Part shown: piece by piece, positions 17,552-25,100 of the stretch
Numbering within the stretch: the first letter of the stretch is position 1
Layout of the letters: the number at the start of each line of letters is the position of its first letter
Origin: Phenylobacterium sp.
Lineage (GTDB): Bacteria; Pseudomonadota; Alphaproteobacteria; Caulobacterales; Caulobacteraceae
DNA length: 64,000 nucleotides
Direction: 5' to 3'
NCBI RefSeq assembly: GCF_016793285.1
Contig: NZ_JAEUMO010000080.1
Location: forward strand, 1-64,000
Notes under the pieces: generated by a model
The model's database searches: none
The model's input: only the letters and a program-made list of their open reading frames with translations
Told to the model about the DNA's origin: nothing
Position numbers and translations under genes: made by a program

Positions 17552-20191
17552 GTGGCCACGTATCAGTTTTCCAGCATCACGACGCCCGAAGCGCAGGGAT
17601 TCCGCGCCGGGACAGACGACCTGCTGTTCACCGGCATCAACGGGGCGACGGCGACCAACATCGAGGTGCTCGGGTCGTTCATGATCCGGATCGTCTCGAC
17701 CGGCTCCAGCGTGAACCTGGGCGGCGGGGCGTCGGGCGCGCTCTTCACGCTGCCGGACAATTCGCGGCTGAGGCTCGCCGGCGAGTCCGACGACGTCGTC
17801 TCGGGCGGATCGGCGGCCGACCGGCTCTACGGCGGCAGCGGGCGCGACGTGCTGAACGGCCTGGGCGGCGGCGACATCCTGGACGGCGGCGCCTTCGAGG
17901 ACACGCTGAACGGCGGCGCGGGGGCCGATACGATGACCGGGGGCGCCGACATCGACGCCTTCGTGTTCGCGCCGGGCGACAGCGGCGTGGTCGCAGGCCA
18001 GATCGACGTCATCGCCGACTGGACGCCGGGGTTCGAGAAGCTGGTCTTCTCCACGCCGATGAGCGGCGGCGACTACACCGAGCTGACGGCGTCGACCTAT
18101 GCCGAGGCGCTGAGCGCGGCCAACCAGCAGATCGCCAGCGGCGCCATGGACGTGGTCGCCGCCCGCGTCGGCGACGACGTCTTCGTCTTCGCCGACACCC
18201 GCAACGACAACGGGACGGCCGACGACGCGATCAGGCTGGCGAACAAGAACCTGGACATGATCGGGCCCGGGAACATCGTCGGCTTCACGCCGCCCGGAAG
18301 CGGCGGCGGGACCGGCGGCGGCGGCCCCGGCCCGCCCTCGACCGGGACCCCCTCGACCGGCACGCTCGTCTTCGACAACGTCAGCGCCGACGTCGCGCTG
18401 GGCTACAACCGGGCGGTCAACGACCTCTTCTTCTTCAACATCACGGTCAATCCCACGAACATCTTCGTCGGCTTCTTCGCCGACGGCCGCGTGCAGGTGG
18501 TGACGGGCGGGCCGTCGGGGAACGTAGAGAAGATCTTCGGCTCGGGCCTGCAGGGCGAGGCGAACCTGATCTTCGCCAACAACGCGCGCGCCGTGATCGG
18601 CACGTCGGGCGGCGACGTCCTGGCCGGCGCGACCACCGACGACTCGATCTGGGGCGGTCCCGGCGACGACACGATGATGGGCGGCACGGGCGACGATCGC
18701 CTGTACGGCGGCGACGGGGCGGATCTGTTCGCGATCTGGGGCCGGCAGGGGACGGCGGCGTTCACCGCGGCGACGGATTCCATCTACGACTGGCAGGTCT
18801 TCGACCGGATCACCTTCGGCACGTCGCTGGCGGGCGCGCCGTCGAACTACGTCGAGCTCGACGCTGGCGCCACCCTGGCGGACGCCACCAGCCGGATCGC
18901 CAGCGGCGCCGCCGACATCGTCGCCTACGCGATCAACGACGCCGCGGGGCCGGGGGTGGCGATCGTGGCCGATCCGTTCGGCCGCAACACCGTCGACGCG
19001 CGCGTCACCCTGCGCGGCGCGAGCCTCTCGCAGGTCGACTTCGCCCATTTCATCGCGCCGTCCAGCGTGGCCTTCGCGAGCCTCGAGCCGGTCCCGAGCA
19101 AGGCCGTCACCGCCGCCCCAGGACCGGTGACGACGCTCGGCGGCGACGTCCGCTACGGGGCCTACGGCAGCGTGAAGGGCGTGATGGACCGCATCCACAT
19201 GTCCGACCTGCAGGGCGGCCGCGTCAACGACGCCACCGCCAGCCACTTCTTCGCCCAGGGCGACGTGCTGCGGGTCGAGTTCTTCGGTCGCGACTTCGCC
19301 TACGACATCCGCGACAACACCCTGTTCGGGATGCTGGGCGGGACGCTCAACCGGTTCGACGCCGACATCAATCCGGACCTGGGCTTCTTCCTGCGCGACA
19401 TCAGCGTGTCGGCGATACAGGCGTTCGACTGGATCTTCGACGACGCCACGACCGAGGCGTTCACGACCCTGTTCGCCGGCAACGACGACGTGGTGGGCTT
19501 CATCGGCTCGGACCTGATCCGCGGCTTTGCCGGGAACGACACGCTGGGCGGCTCAGGCGGCTACGACGAACTCTACGGCGGCGCCGGCAACGACGTGCTC
19601 TACGCGGTGGCCCGGCCCGGCCGCTACGACTTCACCTTCGACCCGCCGACCACGACCTACATGCGCGGCGACGAGGGCGACGACAACATCTACGGCGGCT
19701 CGGGCTTCGACGACATCAACGGCAACATGGGCGCCGACACCGCCGGCGGCGGCCCGGGCAACGACTGGGTGGTCGGCGGCAAGGACAACGACTTGCTCTA
19801 CGGCGACGCCGGGAACGACCTCGTCTACGGCAACCTCGGGAACGACACCTGCGAGGGCGGGGATGGCGCCGACACCATCCGCGGCGGCCAGGACAACGAC
19901 GTCGTGCGCGGCGGCGCGGGCGACGACTTCGTCTCGGGCGACAAAGGCGACGACACCATGACCGGCGGCGACGGCGCCGACGCGTTCCACTCGTTCGGCG
20001 ACGCCGGCATCGACCGCGTCCTCGACTTCAGCCGCGCCCAGGGCGACCGCGTGCAACTCGATCCCGGGACCCAGTACGTCGTGACCCAGGTGGGCGCCGA
20101 CACCGTGATCGACATGGTCGGCGGCGGGAAGATGATCCTCGTGGGCGTCTCGATGTCGTCGCTGACGGCCGGCTGGATCTTCGGAGCGTAG
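17552..20191 (+). CDS. RTX calcium-binding repeat protein B
   Basis: An 879-residue relative of protein A with two N-terminal domains and two spacer modules: the first N-terminal domain (1-80, ATYQFSSITTPEAQGFRAG), RTX patch, spacer module 1 (about bases 17950-18280), glycine/proline linker, a second copy of the N-terminal domain (LVFDNVSADVALGYNRAVND), RTX patch, spacer module 2 (about 18718-19060), middle domain (about 19140-19480), RTX repeats and the common C-terminal block (19655-20191) ending GWIFGA. It therefore looks like an internal duplication of the front half of protein A. I set the start at the GTG at 17552, which gives VATYQF matching VATYFF of protein D; an in-frame GTG at 17528 is upstream. 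Only one repeat cysteine (DTCEGG) remains. It is followed after 3 bp by protein C. Confidence 0.9.
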   Translation: MATYQFSSITTPEAQGFRAGTDDLLFTGINGATATNIEVLGSFMIRIVSTGSSVNLGGGASGALFTLPDNSRLRLAGESDDVVSGGSAADRLYGGSGRDVLNGLGGGDILDGGAFEDTLNGGAGADTMTGGADIDAFVFAPGDSGVVAGQIDVIADWTPGFEKLVFSTPMSGGDYTELTASTYAEALSAANQQIASGAMDVVAARVGDDVFVFADTRNDNGTADDAIRLANKNLDMIGPGNIVGFTPPGSGGGTGGGGPGPPSTGTPSTGTLVFDNVSADVALGYNRAVNDLFFFNITVNPTNIFVGFFADGRVQVVTGGPSGNVEKIFGSGLQGEANLIFANNARAVIGTSGGDVLAGATTDDSIWGGPGDDTMMGGTGDDRLYGGDGADLFAIWGRQGTAAFTAATDSIYDWQVFDRITFGTSLAGAPSNYVELDAGATLADATSRIASGAADIVAYAINDAAGPGVAIVADPFGRNTVDARVTLRGASLSQVDFAHFIAPSSVAFASLEPVPSKAVTAAPGPVTTLGGDVRYGAYGSVKGVMDRIHMSDLQGGRVNDATASHFFAQGDVLRVEFFGRDFAYDIRDNTLFGMLGGTLNRFDADINPDLGFFLRDISVSAIQAFDWIFDDATTEAFTTLFAGNDDVVGFIGSDLIRGFAGNDTLGGSGGYDELYGGAGNDVLYAVARPGRYDFTFDPPTTTYMRGDEGDDNIYGGSGFDDINGNMGADTAGGGPGNDWVVGGKDNDLLYGDAGNDLVYGNLGNDTCEGGDGADTIRGGQDNDVVRGGAGDDFVSGDKGDDTMTGGDGADAFHSFGDAGIDRVLDFSRAQGDRVQLDPGTQYVVTQVGADTVIDMVGGGKMILVGVSMSSLTAGWIFGA

Positions 20192-20194
20192 CGC

Positions 20195-22063
20195 ATGCCG
20201 GTTCTGACGGGCGACGACGGGGACAACCTCCTGACCGGCTCCGCCGAGGCGGACACCCTGAGCGGCGGGGCCGGGAACGACACGCTGATCGGCGGCCCCG
20301 GGGCGGATCGACTGGACGGCGGGCCCGGCGTCGACTGGATTTCCTATGCGGACGCCGGCGCCGGCGTGCTGGTGTTCATGGCGACCGGGACGGGTTCCAC
20401 CGGCGACGGCGACGACCGGTTCACGGGCGTCGAGAACGTCGAGGGCAGCGCCTTCGGCGACGTGATCCAGGGCGACAGCGGCGCCAACCAGATCCGCGGC
20501 GGCAAGGGGCGGGACACGCTCGCCGGCGGCGACGGCGTGGACTCCTTCGTGTTCGGGACCGGCGACTCCGCGGTCGCGACCCCCGACACCGTCGGCGACT
20601 GGTCCGGTGCGGACCGGTTGCTGTTCACCCGCGGGCCGGGCCTGTTCGTGGGCATCGCCGCGCCGGACTCCGGGCTGGAGCGGGCCAACCAGCTCATCGA
20701 CGGCGGCGCGAAGTACGTGGCCGTCGAGACGCCGCAGGGCGTCATCCTCTACGTCGACTCCGCGAACGACGGCGGCGCGGCCGAGGACGCGGTGTTCCTC
20801 GGCGGCGCGACGCTGGACGACATCTCGGAAGCCAACATCGGAACGGCCGGTCCGTCGCCCGTCGGGGCCGGCCCGCCTCCGACTCCGCCCCCGACTCCGC
20901 CCGCCCCGCCGCCGACGGATCCGCCGCCGACAAGTCCCCCGCCCACCGGCCCTCCGACTCCGCCGACGGCTCCGGCCTCGCCCGCGCCGCCGACCCTCCC
21001 GCCCCCCGTTCCGATCGGGACCTTCGCGACGAGTGCGGAGATCCGGGGCGACATGGACGCGATGCGGCTCGCCGGCCTGCTGGGCGCCGACATCGAGGCC
21101 GCGACGCCGACGCACCTGCGCATCGAGGGCTTCACCTTCACGGGCGAGTTCTACATCCCGCTGCTGGACCTCGTCGGCACGGGCTTCGTCTACGACTCCA
21201 ACGCGCAGGTCTTGGGCGGATCGGTCACCCAGCTCATCTATGTGCAGGACGGCTTCTCGACCCAGCTCTTCGCTGGCCAGCCGATCTCGGCGGTGCAGTT
21301 CGGGCGCTGGGTGCAGACCAACGCGAACCTGGAGGCCCTCTCGACGATCCTCGCCGGCAACGACCGGCTCGGCGGCTTCGTCGGCGCCGACCTGATCCGC
21401 GGCTTCTCGGGCGACGACCTGCTAATGGGCAGCAGCGGGATCGACACGATCTACGGCGGCCTGGGCAACGACCAGATCTATGCCTTCCTGCAGCAGCCGG
21501 GGATCAACCAGGACATCTTCGGCGGCAGCTACCTGCGCGGCGACGAGGGCGACGACTACATCGTGGGCGCCGAAGGCTTCGACGACGCCAACGGCAACAT
21601 GGGCGCCGACACCATCTCGACCGGGGTCGGCGACGACTACTGCGTGGGCGGCAAGGACAACGACCTGCTGTTCGGCGACGCCGGCTACGACCTCGTCTAC
21701 GGCAACCTCGGCGACGACACCTGCGTCGGCGGCGCGGGGAACGACATCGTCCGCGGGGGCCAGGGCGCCGACATCGTCTACGGCGACACTGGCGACGACT
21801 TCGTCTCGGGCGACAAGGGCGACGACACCATGGTCGGGGGCGCGGGCGCCGACGTGTTCCATTCGTTCGGCGACGCCGGCATCGACCGCGTGGTCGACTT
21901 CAACCTGGCCCAGGGCGACCGCGTTCAGCTCGACCCCGGGACGCAGTACACTGTGACCCAGGTGGGCGCCGACACCGTCGTCGACATGGTCGGCGGCGGA
22001 AAGGTGATCCTGGTGGGCGTGGCGATGTCGAGCCAGACCCCGGGATGGATCTTCGGCGCCTGA
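20195..22063 (+). CDS. RTX calcium-binding repeat protein C
   Basis: A 622-residue protein that starts directly in RTX nonapeptides (MPVLTGDDGDNLLTGSAEAD), with no A/B-type N-terminal domain. After a region VDWISYADAGAGVLVFMATG typical of secreted calcium-binding proteins comes one spacer module (about bases 20530-20850), a long Pro/Ser/Thr linker (about 20865-21010), the middle domain (about 21040-21360, ending STILAGNDRLGGFVGADLI), a dense RTX segment and the common C-terminal block (21527-22063, ending GWIFGA). The GGAG at 20183-20186 inside the end of gene B serves as its ribosome site and only 3 bp separate the genes, so B and C are co-transcribed and probably translationally coupled. 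It keeps both repeat cysteines seen in protein A. Confidence 0.9.
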   Translation: MPVLTGDDGDNLLTGSAEADTLSGGAGNDTLIGGPGADRLDGGPGVDWISYADAGAGVLVFMATGTGSTGDGDDRFTGVENVEGSAFGDVIQGDSGANQIRGGKGRDTLAGGDGVDSFVFGTGDSAVATPDTVGDWSGADRLLFTRGPGLFVGIAAPDSGLERANQLIDGGAKYVAVETPQGVILYVDSANDGGAAEDAVFLGGATLDDISEANIGTAGPSPVGAGPPPTPPPTPPAPPPTDPPPTSPPPTGPPTPPTAPASPAPPTLPPPVPIGTFATSAEIRGDMDAMRLAGLLGADIEAATPTHLRIEGFTFTGEFYIPLLDLVGTGFVYDSNAQVLGGSVTQLIYVQDGFSTQLFAGQPISAVQFGRWVQTNANLEALSTILAGNDRLGGFVGADLIRGFSGDDLLMGSSGIDTIYGGLGNDQIYAFLQQPGINQDIFGGSYLRGDEGDDYIVGAEGFDDANGNMGADTISTGVGDDYCVGGKDNDLLFGDAGYDLVYGNLGDDTCVGGAGNDIVRGGQGADIVYGDTGDDFVSGDKGDDTMVGGAGADVFHSFGDAGIDRVVDFNLAQGDRVQLDPGTQYTVTQVGADTVVDMVGGGKVILVGVAMSSQTPGWIFGA

Positions 22064-22095
22064 CGCGCGAGGCGCGTTCGCCCGAGCGGCGAAAG

Positions 22096-22125
22096 GGTTG
22101 CTGATTTCCTAACGGTCACCCTAGG
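22096..22125 (+). promoter_or_regulatory. Promoter-like element 3 shared by RTX genes
   Basis: GGTTG at 22096-22100 and CCTAGG at 22120-22125 (19-bp gap), 50 bp before the RTX D start. Left box is less complete than in elements 1 and 2 (GGTTGCTG rather than GGTTGAGC), right box agrees. Inferred promoter for gene D. Confidence 0.4.
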
Positions 22126-22175
22126 GTAGCTGCGGCTGTCAGGGCTACGGCGGCTGCGTGCGTGGGGGGCGTACA

Positions 22176-25100
22176 GTGGCCACATACTTCTTTGAGACGA
22201 TGACGCCGGCTCAGGCGGCCGCGTACAATCCCGCTGCGGACAACCTGATCTTCAGCCAGGCCGGCGAGCGCGGGGCCACCCTCGGCGTGACGGTCGACGA
22301 GGCGGGGCAGACCTTCACGCTCACCTCGGCCCTCAGCCTGAAGACGCTGACCCTGGCCACCGGCGGCGTGGCCGAACTCCCGATCTTCGGCGACACCTCG
22401 GTGCTGCTGCTGGGCGGCGCCGGGGGCGACAGCAACGCCGGAAGCACGGGCGAGGACGGCCTCTACGGCGCGGCCGGCGCCGACACGCTTTCGGGTGGGG
22501 TCGGGTACGACATCCTGAGCGGCGGCTCGGGCGACGACGTCCTGGCGGGCGGCGCGGGCCGGGACACCATGTCGGGCGGCGCGGGCGCCGACCGGTTCGT
22601 GTTCGAGGCGAAGGACCTCCTGCCGGAGATATCGGGCGCGGACTCCATCACAGACTGGGCCTCCGAGGACCGCCTGGTCTTCCACCTCGGCGCGACCGCA
22701 CAGGACTATGTCGAACTCGTCGCCGGTTCGGGGACGGGGGCCGAAGCCTACCAGCTCGCGGCGGCCCAGATCGCCGCCGGCAAGAACTTCGTCGCCGTGC
22801 AGATCGACGGCGAGGTCCTCGTCTTCGCCGACAGCAACGAGGACGGCGTCGAGCCCGACCAGGCGGTCCGCCTGGCCGGCCGGACGTTGGCCGACATCGA
22901 CTTCGGCAACATCGTGGGCGGCGGACCTGCGCCGATACCCGCCGACACCGACTCCGGCACGCTGAACGGCGGCTCGGGCCCCGACACCCTGGACGGCGGG
23001 GCGGGCAACGACGTGATAAACGGCGCCGGCGGCGCCGACACGCTGATCGGCGGAACGGGCAACGACACCGTTAGCGGCGGCGACGGGGCGGACACCGTCG
23101 CCGGCGGAAGCGGCGCCGACAACCTGACGGGCGGCGACGGGACCGACTCGCTGGCGGGCGGCGACGGCGCCGACGCCATCGACGGCGGCGCGCTCGGCGA
23201 CACCATCTCCGGCGGCGCCGGCGCGGACCAGATGCGCGGCGGCGCGGGCGGCGACGTCTTCGTCGTCGCGCGCGGAGACAGCGGCTTCACGCCAGGGCTG
23301 CTCGACATCGTCTGGGACTGGGGAACCGAGGACGCGCTGTCGTTCGGCGCCAATGCGACCGGCGCGAACTACCTCGAGCTGACGGCGTCGTCATACGACG
23401 CCGCAAGAGCGCTCGCCGACGCCCAGATCGCCGCCGGCGCCGTGGACTTCGTGGTCGTGCAGATCGGCGCAGACCTTGCCGTCTTCGCCGATACCGGCGC
23501 CGACAACGGCGTCGCAGACGACGTCGTCGTGCTGCCCAACCGCACCCTGGCCGACATCTCCTCGGCGAACATCGCGAACGCACCGCCGGCGCCGCCCGCG
23601 GGCGTGACGCTCGCCGGCGGCCTGTCGAACGACACCCTGACCGGCGGGGCCGGCGCAGACAGCGCGACCGGGGCCGAGGGCTTCGACCAGCTTTTCGGGC
23701 TCGGTGGCGGCGACACGCTGAACGGCGGCGACGGCAACGACTTCCTGACCGGCGGCGCCGGCGCAGACCGCATGACCGGCGGCAGCGGCGTCGACACCTT
23801 CGTGATCGGCGCCGGCGACAGCGGCGTGAGCCCCGGCTCGATCGACGTCATCACCGACTGGCAGGGCGGCAGCGACGTCCAGGCGGGCGACCGCCTGTCG
23901 TTCACGGGGACGGGCGGGACGTACCTTGAGGGCACGGCCGCCAGCTACGAAGCCGCGCTGGCGTTGGCGAACGATCGGATCGGCGGGGGCGGGGCCAACT
24001 ACGTGGCCGTGCAGGTCGGAACGGACACCTACGTGTTCGCCGACACCCAGGGCGACGACGGCTCGGCCGACGACGCCGTGCTTCTCCTGAACCGCGGGCT
24101 CAGCGACATCCGCAGCGCCGACGTCTTCGGCACGCTAGCCCCGGACGCGAACGCGCCGAACACCCTGAGCGGCACGAGCGGGGCCGATACGCTGACCGGC
24201 GGCGTCGGCAACGATCGCATCAGCGACGGACAAGGCAACGACTCGCTCTCCGGCGTCGGCGCCGACGACATCCTCGAGGACTCGCTCGGGACGAACACGC
24301 TCTCGGGAGGCGTTGGAAACGACCAGATCACCGGAAGCGGCCTGCTGACGGGCGAGGACGGCGACGACAACCTCAGCGGCGCCGGCGCCAACGATACGGT
24401 CGTGGGCGGCGACGGCAACGACGCCGTTCAGGCGGTCGGCGGCGGCAATGCGAGCCTGAGCGGCGGCGACGGCAACGACGTCCTGTCCGTCTCGCCTCCC
24501 GTCAACGCGGTCGCGGTCGCGAACGTGACCCTCGACGCAGGCGCGGGCGATGACTCGCTCGGCGTCGACGGGCGAACGGTCGGCGTGAACGTCACGGTCA
24601 CGGGCGGCGACGGGGCCGATGCCCTGACCCTCATCGGGGCCGTCTCGGGCCAGATCGACATGGGCGCCGGCAACGACGTCGTCACCCTCGCGGGATCGAC
24701 CCGGTCGCCCACGATCACCCTGGGCTCCGGCGCTGACTCGCTGAGGTTCTTCATCGTCAACAGCACGCCCGGCGTGGTGATGGTCACCGACTTCGACCCG
24801 GCGTCGGACATCGTGGGCCACGGCGACAGCCTGATCGACCTGTTGTCGAACTGGGGCGGCGACAACCCGTTCACGACCGGCCACCTGCGCCTGCAGGCCT
24901 CGGGCGCGGACACGCTGCTGCAGATCGACCGCAACGGCGGCGCGGACAGCTTCGTCACGCTCGCGCGGTTCTCGAACCTCACGCCAGCCCAGATGGCCAA
25001 CGTCTCGATCATGGGCTTCATGCCCAACGGCGCGGCTCCCCCCGGTGAGACGATCACCGGCACGTCGGGCCCCGACGGCAACCTGCGTGGCGGTTCGGGT

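Noticed and set aside
17545..22104. A 1519-codon + strand frame across RTX genes B and C
   Set aside because: It is an out-of-frame, Arg-rich shadow of the repeats. The RTX frames hold the GGxGxDxxx nonapeptides, and the shadow has no start signal or family.
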